Source: Metopolophium dirhodum
Lineage: Eukaryota > Arthropoda > Insecta > Hemiptera > Aphididae
Assembly: GCF_019925205.1 (NCBI RefSeq)
Contig: NC_083560.1
Coordinates: 71,623,266 to 71,687,265 of the forward strand
Length of the DNA stretch: 64,000 nucleotides
Reading direction: 5' to 3'
Position numbers and translations under genes: made by a program. Numbering within the stretch: the first letter of the stretch is position 1; every line of letters begins with the position of its first letter. The notes beneath the pieces were generated by a model. The model did not search any database. It saw only the letters and a program-made list of their open reading frames with translations, and was not told the origin of the DNA. Positions 11,225-24,168 of the stretch are shown one piece after another.

Positions 11225-12780
11225 CTGAAATCAAAGTGGGAAAAAAACACGATTAATAACATATTAATATTTGGACGCTGTAAACTATTGATATAATTAT
11301 AATATAGGTATGGTTCACTATTGCAGTGAACAGACTATTTAGTTTAAATTTAGTAGATATTAGAATATAAAACCACCAGAGGAGTGGGCGGAAATATACA
11401 GCTTATTTAATGCGGAAAGCGTATTTATAACCGAACCACGAAAAGTCGACTAGATACTATCGAAGTTTAAATTGGCGTTTGAAAACTTTTTGTTTGTCTT
11501 TTATCACCCCGGAAGACTGAACGGAGTTGATAATAGTTTTTTGCGCTTTTGAATTATCAAAATCAACAATTATTATTCCCGCTCTCGTTTTTGTCTCTAT
11601 TATACCGTCTGAGGTCGATTATGCACGATACAATTTGTACAGATGAATACTTGCTGGGTATCACAGCAGTTTTAAAGGAATTTGAAAGATTTATTTTTGT
11701 ATTTATAAATTGGATATGTTACGAACGATAACAACATGATATCGTGAAAGTTTACTCTGAACTTTTTCTCGTGAACTTAACGACTTGTATAGTACCTAAT
11801 AATATAATATTCATCGTAAATGCATATGGTACCATGATAAAAAAAAATGTATACAACAATAATAAGAACTCTATGTTTCATAATGTATATATTGTGACGT
11901 ACAAAGACATTATGTAATTAAGATAGTTGGCTACCTTAAAAATATCGTGGGGGCGCATGAGCTCACAATTATTTCAAATACATTTTTTTTAAAAAAACTC
12001 ATTAAATAGTAAGTGCGAATACAGTTAAATAATTACCCACAAAAAATTATTTTCTTAAGTGCTCTGAAATACATTTTTTCTACATATTTTTTTAATTGTA
12101 TTAATTTGTGTCGTTGGGTACTGTAAGCGGAGTTAATTTACATTTTATTAGATTATAACTAATATGCTTTATAAATAGATATACACATGTACCGTAACCC
12201 ATGAAAATATATCAATAAATTACTGATTAGAAGTGTTCATAATTATATGCGTGCCTAGACTTTAATTGCAGATGCAGCATACAGAATAAAGCAGCCTATT
12301 TTTTTTCCAATCGGTCGAACACATTTTGAACAGCCAAAACCAGTCTTGTATTAATTATAATTATTAATCAATGATTAATTCCATAATAATAAACGTTAAA
12401 AAGTATTACGATTGAGTTAAAATTATGATATTATTTGTTGATTCTAATTTATCTGTGCCAAATGAATATTTTAATTTTTAATATTAAATTTGATGTATGA
12501 TATAGTATGTCGTAGGAAGGTACCTATGCTTGGTCTACAGAGTACAGTATACAAATAATTATTTATAAACTGTATCATATCGATTTCAATTTTTACTACT
12601 ATGCCGGGTGTAGGTAGTACTGTACAATTTTTGTTTGTGTTCTGTAGATTTAACAGCAATCTTAGTCATTTTGACTAGATATCTATTTGTTGTAAACTAG
12701 ATAAAATTTTACAGTGTAACAATTATGAAATGTAAAAATTACTTCAGATCCATTTTATCTACTTATATTAAATAATGAAT
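11225..12780. other. Non-coding DNA, probable intron upstream of the exon at 11142-11224
   Basis: Nothing codon-like was found on the minus strand here. The plus-strand frame at 11549-11731 and the minus-strand frame at 12471-12659 are AT-rich and unsupported. Confidence 0.45.
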
Positions 12781-12782
12781 TG

Positions 12783-12854
12783 TACCGGCTTGGGCCACCA
12801 TCTGCTGACTGTGACCATGCGGCTATAACTTGCACCACCTGACCAACGCGGCCC
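12783..12854 (-). mobile_element. tRNA-like SINE head (fragment)
   Basis: On the minus strand the segment starts GGGCCGCG, then TTGGTCAGGTGGTGCAAG, resembling an RNA polymerase III A box, and about 45 bp later GGTGGCCCAAGCCGG, resembling a diverged B box (GGTTCRANNCC). Spacing and order fit a tRNA-derived SINE, and the GC content is well above the flanks. There is no intact cloverleaf, no discriminator or anticodon arm that I can fold with confidence, and no second copy in this window. Confidence 0.4.
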
Positions 12855-12859
12855 ATAGG

Positions 12860-15800
12860 CCCAAAACATATTGCAAGTGCATCATAATAAGAACCTTTTG
12901 CTACACCCGTGTGCACGCTTATGTTCCTAATATTCTATCAGCTATAGTGTAAAATAGTGATAAATAGTATTATAATCTGTAGGTTTATCAAAAGTACATT
13001 ATTTATAGTATTTATATGGAATTTTATACTTAAGTACCCAAGAATTCTGAAAAAATTTTTTTAGAAAGATTTTTCTGATTTTCAACAATTTTGAATTATT
13101 TTTATTCGATTAATCGAGAATCGGTTGTATTTACAGTTTACAGGTATTCGCATATTCTAAAGGTAATTAATATTATATTAATTAGTTATATAAGGTGTTT
13201 AAGGATCGAACTTTAATTCATCATAATACTGGACTACAACTGTTATAAAGGATTATGTTTCGTTATGAACAGTTAAACTGTAGATACCTCTAATAGTTAT
13301 TTTATTCAGTACGAATTACCTAAAACTAAAAAGTTGTAACTTTCAACGCATTCTAAGTGACTTCTAACTGCCGTAACGGTGTAACAGAGTTTACGTAAAC
13401 TATTGAAAAGAATGCTTAGTGTGTGCATTAACTTATACATTTTTAAAAGCGTAACTGTTAATAAATATAACAATGCTTTTGATTGTATAATAAACTTAGC
13501 AAGACAATCTTCTAATGGCATACTGCCAATTGAATACTCCCGACACAGTTAACTGACCGTGAACCGATATTATTTTGAACATAAAATATAGCTGATAACT
13601 AAAATAATAATACCAAACATAAATAAAATAAATATTGTTGTTATGGCGAAGTTGTTTTTGCATCAGATAAGTAAAGTTGAGTACAGTTGTTTACACTATA
13701 GAAATAAATATATATAATATATATATATATAATATTATATAATATGACAATTGTGTATGTGTATTGTGTATATTATTATAATATTTATATATTACATAAA
13801 ACATAGGAACCCCATTCACATTTAACAATAACAATATTTATTATAATCGTGCATTTTTTTCGAATTTCATTTTCTTGAATCTGTGTTACTTGTAACATTA
13901 TGCTGCTTGTATATCGTTCTAATTATTATGATGACATAAATGTTCTAAATTATTCTACATTTATGGTTTTATAATTTCCTTAATATTTTTTTATAATTTC
14001 AACTTAAGTTTGTGTCTGGTTTAACATTAGCCCGAGGAAATAGTTAACTATTATTACATAATTACAATAATTACAACGTGTAAAAAATATTATATCTAAT
14101 CTGCATAGTCTAAATGCATTCTTTATTTGTTTTTTAAATAAACTGTTGACATACAATTTAAATATACGTTGATGATAAATAATATATAATTTTTATGTAC
14201 ATATTATAATACATTATATAAAATTACCTACATATTTGTAAGACCTAATTCATAGTCTGCGATATTTTTCTGACAAATTCGTATATAATATGATTAAGAA
14301 ACAATATAATAACGTTTAATGATGTATTCAAATCACGTTAAGTTTTGGTCTACGGATAAGAAACATGACTGTATTTAAATTTAAATAATTTTAAATAATA
14401 TTAATGAAAAGTAAATTTTTTACAATTTATAACGAAGTTGTACGTTGTTAAAATAGTCCAACTAATTTCCCCGGGCAATTAATCATTTAACTAGTCACAT
14501 AATAAAAAAAAATTAATCCAACCGACTGCGCCAATTTATTTGAATAGGATTATTATATTAATTGTAATATTATAATTTAACACTCACTATTTAATGTAAG
14601 TATACATTTATTTAAGTTGTATTTTAGTTATATAATGTATGCTCACATGGTCCGACATGGATCTTATATAATATGATAATGATAACAATAATAATAATAA
14701 TAATAATAATGATATTCTATTATCTATGATACTACTATCGTTGTTATATTGTTAATCATTTAATAAATACAATAACATATAGTATATGTCTAGGTATATA
14801 ACAAATAGTAAAGAAGAAATAGAAGAATAAACTAATAATAATACGGGAAATTACATTTTCGTGCAATCGGTGGCCAAAGTGGTTTCTTTGGAAAACCACG
14901 TTAAATTTTAATAAAAACTCATGGGCGGGGTGTCGGTATATCCGCGCGCGTGACGCCCTGCAAAAAGCTCGTGTCGGATTACGTATCAGTGGCAAAAAAA
15001 ATCCATCGTGTCTAAGCATATAATATATATACATACGTATCAACCCCACATCCAAATCACATATACATATAATATATATATATATATGCATGCTTACATA
15101 TATACATATACACATACATACATAACATATTTATGTATGACGTATTGTATATGTGGTATATAATGTACATGTACTCCACGCAGACTTATCGTGTGGTACG
15201 TGATGTACTCGCATCCGTGGATCGTCGGTCATAATATGAATGAGCGCAAATGGGGAAGATAAATATTCATGCGAACTGCGACGGTGAGAATATAATATAG
15301 ACACGGGATTGTCTGTGAGTACGGCGAGGGATCTCAGTGGAATTTTTCTCCCATGCGGCCGGATTCGATGCCGAACGATATAAAAAAAAAGGAAATAAAA
15401 TCAAATCGAAATATATTACAATACGCGCAGTGTTCGACGTATAATAACATCGATACGCACACATCTTAATATTATATAATTCGGTATATTATTATAACCA
15501 TACCTAAATTGGCGAGCAGTATAAAATTATATCTACGCGTCATAATAGGTATTATACCTATGTCATTACATTCTGCATCATCATAATATAATATATCCAC
15601 GTCGGACTGCAAAACTTTTTATTTATAAGACTTATAATTGAATTGTACACGGTGTACGTGTGTATATACATTTTCAAAGTCATAAATGTCGTTCCGAAAC
15701 TTATTCGAGTTACTGCTCGATAATATAGTTGTACGCGTAACGCGTCCGCGAAACGGATAATTCTTAAATTCACGTCGTCGTCGTCGAATCGTTAGAGTTT

Positions 15801-18229
15801 TGAAACAAAATAAGTTACAGCAAAGAACTGCAAAGAGTATATTTTGTAAAAAAAAAAAACTATAACGATTTGTAAATATTCGCGGTGGTTTAAATAATAT
15901 ATTAATTTATTTCGATCATATCACATATTAACACGTACATAACGCGTAGGTTTCTATACCAAAAACCAATAATATTAATATGTTGGTTACATAATATTAT
16001 TACGTGAAAAACGATACTAACTTTAGATTCAAATATAATAATAGTAAGACAAGGCTAAACGATTTAATATCAAGAGTTAAAAGAGGGTTTACGATACTTA
16101 AAAAAATGTATTATAATATATAAATATCACATTTTAAAAAGTATTATACCCTCTTTTTATGTTCTCAAAAATGATTTTTACATAATATTTTATTAAAACG
16201 TAAAATACTTCAGCTCACAAAGAAGATGGATGATAAATCAAGTCTCAAATCCACATTAATACATTATTAGCTTGATTTGAATTTTTTTTTCCGAATTTGT
16301 ATGAATGCATGGATAAACTTAATGATTATTATACTATGTTTGTTACAACTAGCCACTCAAGTCGAATAAACAGTTCTCATATTGATTATTGAATTAACTA
16401 ACGAGTACATTCAATATATAAAGGCACAAAAGTGCCAATGGTCAACATTAATTATCTTGTAAAAACGTGTAAGTATAGTGAAGGAAATGAACGCAAACTT
16501 TTTTAACTACTACTCCGTTAATTCATTACTTGAATATTAATTGTTGACCTGGAAGTAGTTGGTTTATTGTAGGTTACTAAAAATGATTTGTAATAAAAAA
16601 ATTATTATTGAAAAAAAAATAATGATACCTATTCATAAAACAATTCTATGAATAAGTTGTTTAATAAGAAAATGGAAAATGAAAAAACACGTTAATCCAC
16701 GCCCTGTTCTTATAGACAGTTTATTAATGCCTATGTCTATATTATAATTGAAACGAATTTTTAAAAGTAATGAAATCAACTATATAGTATAAACTTTGAA
16801 TGAATTAACGATCTTGCGGAGGGATAAAAATTAAACTGTTTTATTTAATTCCGCTATTCCAACTCAATTAAACTGTGAAGCGTAATTTGAACCGTTTTAA
16901 ATAAAAAAATAAAAAATAATATTAATTACGAACAGACTATCAATCAATGAGCTGCGAACGAACGTGAATAAGCGTCATCACGTCACGGAAGAAAAACGGT
17001 TGGAAAATAATACAAAAACCACTGTTATAATTTTACAATACGAATCGTTACGGATATAATATTATTATATTGTAATAATTTAGCTATAATATCGATTGTT
17101 CTACGAATATCACAAATACGTCAGTGGACACAAAAATCATAACATCTCTTATATGCCGGACATGGAGTCGATTTAATAAATAAAAATTGTTAAATAAATT
17201 ATCCAACAATGAAAATTAATTTTTTTTTCGAAAAAATAATTCAATTTGAAAATTAAAAAATAGCCGATACGTCTATAATATTGTTTATCTGTAAGTCATA
17301 ACTCATAAGTAGGTAATAAATAATGACTATAATGAGTAATAACTAAAATATTTCGATTTCTTAGGTCCGTTTCACAGCGCGTTATGACAAATATAGAATG
17401 CGTGGGCGACAATAGGTTTCTAGTAGTTAGAAATCAAAATTATAATCGTAAAAATGTAAAATTGATATTTTAAATCGAGAAAAAAGAACAATTATATTAA
17501 AAGACTAATTTTATTAAACTATTTACAAAACTATTAAATCGATATTGTGCAACAATATAAAGATAATTTAAATAGTATAATCTATAAGTGAAATTGAAAT
17601 TAAAATCGAAAATTTTAATTTTGATTTCAAGGCTGTCAAGCCACGGACAACCGTACAAAAACCACGTATGTTGACGATCACGATTATATAACATACGTAG
17701 GTTAGGTACGCACGATAAAATCGATTTCGTCGAACGATGTTTACTCGAAATTTGAAGTAGATACCTCTATATTATAACCTATATGGGAGCTATATATGAC
17801 GTATAAGTACAATACTATATTATTATATATAGTGTGCTGTTGCCGATATCGCGTACATCTATATTTACACTCATAATAAAACCCCTGTAGGGCCATCCAC
17901 ATTATATTATTATGTAGTAGCCGTTCGCGAAACGATAATGCCAATAACAATATATAGTACTTTATAGGTAACCTATATATGTATTCTATAATAATAATAA
18001 TATTATGATGCTCGTTGCACTGGTCGGTGGTCATGGTGCGTCGGGTTTATATAATACCTACGTATATGCGATAGGTACCTCTACCTACGTCCCGGCATGA
18101 CACATTAATGAAAGAATATTATTATCGGCCTCATAAATACATTTGGATCGTACACACATATTATAATAATATCTGCATGATAGGTATTATTATTATTATA
18201 TTACATACGTATGAAAATGAAATTCGAAT
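12860..18229. other. Long AT-rich non-coding stretch
   Basis: A (TA)n-like patch lies near 13710-13745 and an (AAT)n tract at 14688-14710. A GC-richer patch at 14920-15420 holds minus-strand frames (14756-15115 and 15267-15464) without splice or family support. A minus-strand frame runs 69 codons from an acceptor-like site at 15827 to 15619 but overlaps another open frame on the same strand (15558-15773). A hairpin GGCACAAAAGTGCC lies near 16423. No gene is called. Confidence 0.45.
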
Positions 18230-18720
18230 TTCGAAAATGATGGCGGTACCTGAGGCCTTTCAAGCGGCGTATAATAACCATTATCGTGACCTTTTAAAGG
18301 CGTCTGCGGGCACACACAGTTGTATTATAGTTGTAATTTCCCGTCGTTTTATCGGCAAACGCGTTATTTTGCTACATACGTGTATCGGACTAAAACGTCG
18401 CTAATTGTATTGATTTTACCGACGTGCAGCCGAATACGCCTCGTAATCTGCGAGATTTTGTTGTTGTTGTTTGTTGGTGTTTTCTTCATTCGTTTTCGGA
18501 TTGCCGTTCACCCCCCCCCCCCCCCAGCCCAGACGACGCCGATTTGGACGACGTGTACGTCTGGTGTCGTTTCGCTCGTTGAACAAAAACACGTTTACGG
18601 GGGTGAATACGTGCTGCAGTGGTCTGCGCGAGCGACCGCCAAACTATTCGCCAATCGGACACCGGTGGTCATAAGAAGAAACAAACGGCGAACAGAGTAG
18701 TTTTGGTACGAACACAATGA
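18230..18720. promoter_or_regulatory. GC-rich island with poly-C run, possible promoter or 5' exon
   Basis: The GC-rich patch includes a 15-base C run (18511-18525). A plus-strand frame starting at the ATG in CGAAAATGATGG (18237) reads MMAVPEAFQAAYNNHYRDLL and continues to 18404 in an uninterrupted frame with a fair share of G/C third bases. It has no donor in good context. It could be the 5' end of a rightward gene whose last exon is the candidate at 19004, but this is speculative. Confidence 0.25.
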
Positions 18721-19003
18721 AATATTATATTGTAAATAAATAAAAATCAAAAACCCCACTTTCAAAACAGTTTAGACGCGTACGTTTCGCACGCCGGACG
18801 AAAAACAACGCGTAGTAGTATAGTAATTTGTAGTGGTTGTGGTCACCGGTCGTATATTATTATGTGTTTGTGTGGTTTTTTTTAACTTGAGATATGCGTT
18901 GAATTGCCAGACCTCGTTGAAAATTCCGTATACAACATACTAAACTTGTCCATGAAATAGCGCTGATCCAAATGTGGGTACGGTTTTGGTTTTCTTTTTG
19001 CAG

Positions 19004-19060
19004 ACGATTTTCGAATTTATCGTCATAGTGATCTGCATAGCGTATACGACGCCACTGTAA
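19004..19060 (+). CDS. Candidate terminal exon, hydrophobic peptide
   Basis: The acceptor is strong: GGTTTTCTTTTTGCAG ends at 19003. Frame 0 reads TIFEFIVIVICIAYTTPL and TAA, a near-perfect membrane helix with 12 of 18 codons ending in G or C. Another frame is open for longer (DFRIYRHSDLHSVYD and on to a stop near 19090) but has poorer third-position bias. An AATAAA occurs on the plus strand at about 19726. No upstream exon was securely linked and no family is recognised. Confidence 0.3.
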   Translation, partial: TIFEFIVIVICIAYTTPL

Positions 19061-19353
19061 CTATAAACAGTCTGTCGGTCCGGTTGGACTGAAACGCCAA
19101 AGACCGCTCCAAAACGGCCAAAACGATACGTTTCTATTAATAACCTATACGAGCTTAAAACTGTAGATTAACATTGATCATAATATTACATAATATAATA
19201 ATATATACATGTTTCGACATTATATAACATTAAATAATATACATAGTGCCGGCAGTGCTTGAATTGGAAAAAAAACATTGAAGTGGAATGCAAAAATATA
19301 CAACAAAATTGAGTATTTGAAGAATTAAACTTCTTATTAATAATGATCTATTC

Positions 19354-19544
19354 ACAGCACGGAAAAAACTCTAAATACCGGACACTCTCAGTCATTGAAA
19401 ATTTGTACGCTATTTGGAGAGCTCCACTGTTCATGAGTTCCAGTTTGTAGAAAGTTTGAATTTTGTTCCCAAAAAGCCGTTGAGTATTGTTTTGAAGTGT
19501 CCGCTGTTTAGAGGTGTCTGCTAGGAAAGGTTTCACCGTACTGT
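19354..19544. mobile_element. Small DNA-transposon MITE, about 190 bp
   Basis: Imperfect terminal inverted repeats of about 34 bp can be aligned: ACAGCACGGAAAAAACTC from the left and ACAGTACGGTGAAACCTT from the right, each followed by a GGACAC/AGACAC block. GTGAAACCT...GACACCTC resembles the ends of pogo/Tigger-type elements, as I remember them. The flanks share TTC on both sides, which would instead suggest a 3-bp duplication, so the superfamily is open. The minus-strand frame at 19348-19536 is the element read through, not a gene. Confidence 0.55.
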
Positions 19545-21320
19545 TTCACTATAATTATGGTACCTCGAGCAGACCGATTACACCGAGGGCACGTCTTGTG
19601 ACGTCATGCAGTGTCCGGTCGAATACGGACAATCTGGTATGAATTTACTATTATCAACGGTGTTCGATACTCCAATTAACGAGAGTTTCATATTAAATTG
19701 ATCTATTGAACATTACAATATTGCGAATAAAGCCTAGAATATGCGTGCTGGGCATTAAACAGATGCTTGAATAAAATATTAAAATAAACATCGGGTAACC
19801 ATTACACGTCTACCAATTAACAATCATAATTGTGCCCCAGTAGGTAGGTTGTTTTTCTGTTCGTGAGAATGGTGTTCAAATTTATAAATTCTCTATAATA
19901 TTAAAACAAAAGTTAATATTCCTAATGGGCTCTGAACTCGAATTAAATATTTAGTCTTTCCCGTTATTTTAATATAAAGTGTATAATTCGTTTGTTTTAT
20001 ATTACCTATGTAGATTTAATTATTTCACATTTTGTTTAATTAAAACTAGTTTAGATAGGTAATGATAATTTTAAGTATTTTATTCAAATATGTAAAATTA
20101 ACATAAAAATAAAAGTTTTGAACGTGTTTCGAAGTTTTAATATAATTCATCGTTATAACTTTGTTTTTAAAACAGTCGATTAATATGAGTATCATAAATG
20201 GGTAATTTACATTTGTTTTTTAAAGAGCTAGAACATAATATTATATAAAAGAGCTAACGTAATTTGGGATGATATGTGGCCACATAATAATGATATCAAC
20301 AAGATCTACTACAGAGACATTATATTAATTGTTCGACACTGTAAATAAAATAATATTGTTCATTTTAATAATTTTACAACGAATTTTATTTTAATTTACA
20401 ATCATTTTAACCATTTAGTACGCGCTTTTATTTATCGAACAGGGAAAAAGAGGGAAATGTGAAAAGGTGTTCTGAAATAATAATGATAATAAAATCATAT
20501 TATCGTGATGCCACTGCAGCATATTTGGTGCAACTGCTGTTGTGATCAATGGAGGCAATGATCGTTTTCAACAACGGTTACAACAACAGGAAACGAGTTT
20601 AAATATTTACACAGTGAGTTGTCACCATTTGTTCAAACGAAAATATTATTCTAACTTTGAAATTAACTATCAAACAATATTTTATATGTTTATGATGAAC
20701 AAAATCGTAAAACTGTTTGTCTCGCTTGATAATCACATACACATAAACAAAAACATTATAATATTATATTATTTAACACGACTATAAAAGCAACGATACG
20801 TATTTGAAAAAAAGATTTAATTTAAAAAAAAAGTTGTATGAATATCAGATACCTTCGAGTGTTAAAATATTACTAATATATATTATTTTTTGGGTGTAAT
20901 AATGATGGTATTAACTAATAATACCCATATGGTATCATAAGCAAAATTCCGCTCGAACAATGTTATAATATAAATAATTGAAACATAAATGATAACATGA
21001 AAACCGAACATGTGCCGATAAATAGGCATGAGTTCTTTCATTATATTTCGATACAGTTGAGGTTAAGAAAAACTACAATAATTGTTTTATTTATTATGGG
21101 CTTATGATAAACCGTATTTAATATTTAAATTAGTAACGGCGTGCAACATTGAATACAAGTCAAATATATTTATGAAGATATAAACGACTCGAATCAGTCA
21201 TTTTATCTGACTAAGATAATATATTTTTACCAAATACAAACTTCAACAAAATTATTTTGTAGTATAAACTTAAATATAATTTCTAATTTGTTAATATTTT
21301 TTCTTTCTATCAATTCAATG
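19545..21320. other. AT-rich non-coding DNA
   Basis: A CRE palindrome TGACGTCA lies at 19599-19606. The plus-strand frame at 20542-20787 has AT-rich third positions and is not called. Confidence 0.5.
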
Positions 21321-21692
21321 CAAGGCTGGGCAAGTTAATGATTTTTTTTAACTCAGTTAAGTTAAGTTAATATGCACCAATAACAAAAAGTTAAAAGTTA
21401 AAAAGTTAATTTAACTATAGATTAACTCAGTTAAGTTAAAAGTTAATACACACTTTTTGTTAACTTTTTATTAAGTTAAAAAAAAGTTAATTTGTTTATA
21501 CAACGCTAGTGTACTTAATTTTTTTCTAACCCATAACTAAATTATAGGTTCATGTTAATTAAAAAAGAAATTTAGTAAGCTAACAGTTAAGTTAATGAAA
21601 AGCCAAAAGTAACTTAGTTAAGTTAATAAGTTAAAATAAAATAAACTTTTTAACTTAACTTTGACTTTTTAACTCGTTAATGCCCAGCCTTG
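21321..21692. mobile_element. GTTAA-rich MITE with CAAGGCTGG ends, complete copy
   Basis: The 372-bp element begins CAAGGCTGGGCA and ends TGCCCAGCCTTG, a perfect 12-bp inverted repeat. Its body is built from many copies of GTTAA/TTAAC in both directions (AACTCAGTTAAGTTAA, AAAAGTTAAAAGTTAA and so on), so it is self-complementary over much of its length. The flanks share TTCAAT, a possible target duplication with one or two mismatched edge bases. Two further copies are in this window. The hAT-like end sequence is suggestive only. Confidence 0.75.
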
Positions 21693-22377
21693 GTTCAATA
21701 TACATTTTAACATTTTGAGTGTATCAAAATAAAGTAAAATTGTATGTAAAAAACAATATTTGTATTTAATAAATATGAAATATATAAAATCATATTATTA
21801 ATCATATTGAGTAGAATATTATAACTTTACCTTTAGTTTTTAAATTTGTATTTTTCATGAGTTTAAAATTCAAAAGATCATATTAGGTATTTAGTCTGGA
21901 TAAATTTACAATTTAATGAATAATCGCTATCCTGTTTCAGGGCGCAGACTTACACTTTAAAGGTATTGCCAAAAATATTACCATATAACTAAATATTTCA
22001 TCATATTTTGTAGCTAAATGTTCATTATAATAATAAATGAGAATTGTTTGCATAGTTGTCTTTAGAACGATTAATAATATTTTATGTCTAATGAAGAAGT
22101 TTCGTTAATGTTCTCGACACTTTACTGCATATTTCATACATTTAGAAGTCAAATTTAGCGACTAGCTATCATTATGTCATCATTGTTTTTATTTATTGTT
22201 TTACTCATATCATACAATTATAAAATATTATATAAGGTATTGAACATTATTGTGTTATAAGTTGAACAAATTTAATGATTTTATATTTCATAAATAAAAT
22301 TAATGGGGTTTAATTAAATGTTTAAAATTATTATTATTAAGTTATGTGATTTGTGCCATTATATTATTACATTTGAG

Positions 22378-22455
22378 CAAGGCTGGTCATGTTAGTTGAA
22401 TGATTTTTACATTCTTAAATTGAAAAAAAAAAACTAATTAAAAGTTAGGTTGGAA
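22378..22455 (+). mobile_element. GTTAA-rich MITE, truncated left-end fragment
   Basis: CAAGGCTGGTCATGTTAG, then ATGATTTTT and AAAAGTTAGGTT, matches the left end of the element at 21321 with substitutions. The rest of the element is missing. Confidence 0.55.
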
Positions 22456-23440
22456 TTCACAGTAAACTTTCGTTACTTCGAATCTCAAAGAAACCGAAAA
22501 AGTTTGAGTTATCAACTTTCTTGCATTGGTATTTTAGTGTAATGGTAGCTTCCGTGGGATTTCAATATAGTTCAAGTTAACGAAAAAATGTCAGGACATC
22601 AACGTTCAGCCAGATAAGATTCTTTGAATCAAATTATTCAAGCTTATATTAATATCTTTTTAACTAACTATTATCGACAGAATTATGTTTTATTTTTCAT
22701 GCTATTTCCCTTGTGAACCGTTGTACAATTTATTACTTTCGAGTGATAGATTTGTAGGGGGATGTTAACATAGACATTTTATTATTACGATAACGGGGAT
22801 CAATTGATCTGATGTAATGGTAGGTTAAGCAAGGCATTTAGTAGAAAAATGAAATAAAAGTGAATTGCATTTTAAATATATCTAACCACCCACGACTACA
22901 AATTCACTTACGCGCTATAACCACAGAAATTTGAAATCATAATATGTTGAGGGAAAAAATCAAACAAAAGTAGAGTACATATTATTATGTATTGGCAGTT
23001 TCGGCTGCACTGCAACAGTCTGCACTTGTCGTAGCATAGTGTAGCGTAATTCAAAATATGCGACACCCAAACAATGCCACCCATGGCAGCTGTGTCCTGT
23101 GGCCCTCATCCCCTAACCATACCACCCCTAACCGCACAACCCTTCCATAAACCAACACACCTATAGACTTTGGTGAAATAGTGCGCCTAAACGCCAGACG
23201 ACTGTCGCCGTCCCTGCACCGAATAATATCAGCTGTAAAAGCATAAATATACGCTGATAATAATAATAGTATGGATTTCGTGCTTCATTTATTGGCATTA
23301 AATCAGTGATATTATTATATCACTATACGGCAATGTCATATTATTATACATATTTTGTATAGTATAGGTAAGTGCATTATTCATCACCGTCATCGGTTGA
23401 TCACGGTTAAAATAAAGAGAACGAAAAAATGGCAAAGGGC
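22456..23440. other. Non-coding DNA
   Basis: A C-rich stretch occupies about 23060-23165 on the plus strand. No gene or repeat was identified. Confidence 0.5.
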
Positions 23441-23442
23441 TT

Positions 23443-23652
23443 TTGACGGGGTATGAAAGAAAAAACCACCCGGTCGTCTTCGCTGCTGGCTACGATATCG
23501 ATTCGTCGACGATAATCGTCTCCACGGCGTGGTCTCGACTGGTTGAAAACAGTGTGGAGAGCCTAATGGTACGGGGATGCGACGAGTTGGACGAAGTTAT
23601 CCACGTGGGTCTGAAAAATCCCCCCCTCCTCGTCCAACTTAATTCGATATAA
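23443..23652 (+). CDS. Coding-like open frame, unidentified
   Basis: The frame has no ATG (it opens at a TTG) but reads HPVVFAAGYDIDSSTIIVST, then a WSRLVENSVESLM block and DELDEVIHVGLKNPPLL before TAA. Third positions are markedly G/C-rich, well above the AT-rich region average, and the amino-acid mix looks natural. Against it, there is no good acceptor upstream, no start codon, and a short minus-strand frame over the same bases also looks codon-biased. It could be an exon, a relic, or simply a GC-rich patch. Confidence 0.25.
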   Translation: MTGYERKNHPVVFAAGYDIDSSTIIVSTAWSRLVENSVESLMVRGCDELDEVIHVGLKNPPLLVQLNSI

Positions 23653-23880
23653 ATTGTGAGATTTATTTCTAGTAAAATATATTATGTCGCAGAGGCGTAT
23701 GATTTTCGTTTGTTGATTTGTAGTATTTTAGACTTTCCGTCGACTCACCGCAACTTGCACGGTTGATAAATCCCACGGCGCGTTCAGTTTTACACGTTAT
23801 ATGACGTATATAATATAATGGCGTGAGCAGTAAATTCGAACCTCAACGATGATTTATTATTATATATAGTAACCCGGCAA

Positions 23881-24168
23881 TCATAGCGAATGATTCCAGT
23901 AGTAGAACTCCGGAAGTCGAAGTACACTCGTCGAGTGACGGCCGCAAGTGTGTGATTTGCGGGAGAAAGCGATATAATTGATGGGTCGGGAAATGTTACG
24001 GTACAACTTATACCCGTCAGTCGTGGTCCGACCGGTGGAGGAAAATATAAAGCATATCATGTCGTGAGTTCGAAAAGAGACGACGCACGGTCCCCCGACC
24101 ACATTTGTAACCATGGTTAAGATAGAAAATTCGCCACCTATAGAGATTTTCACCACATTATTATACAC
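23881..24168 (-). CDS. Coding-like open frame, 95 codons, unidentified
   Basis: The frame starts at an ATG (24166-24168) in AT-rich sequence and contains a second ATG in better context, ACCATGG. Its later part has mostly G/C third bases (for example the stretch encoding FSSTGRTTTDGYKLYRN). There are no recognised domains, no clear signal peptide and no splice signals. It lies in the same GC-rich patch as the plus-strand frame at 23443, so base composition alone may explain it. Confidence 0.2.
   Translation of the reverse strand: MYNNVVKISIGGEFSILTMVTNVVGGPCVVSFRTHDMICFIFSSTGRTTTDGYKLYRNISRPINYIAFSRKSHTCGRHSTSVLRLPEFYYWNHSL

Noticed and set aside
12783..12854. Functional tRNA gene on the minus strand
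   Set aside because: A and B boxes are diverged and no complete cloverleaf could be drawn.
15619..15827. 69-codon minus-strand frame behind a strong acceptor
   Set aside because: Another minus-strand frame with its own ATG is open over the same bases, third positions are unbiased, and there is no partner exon.
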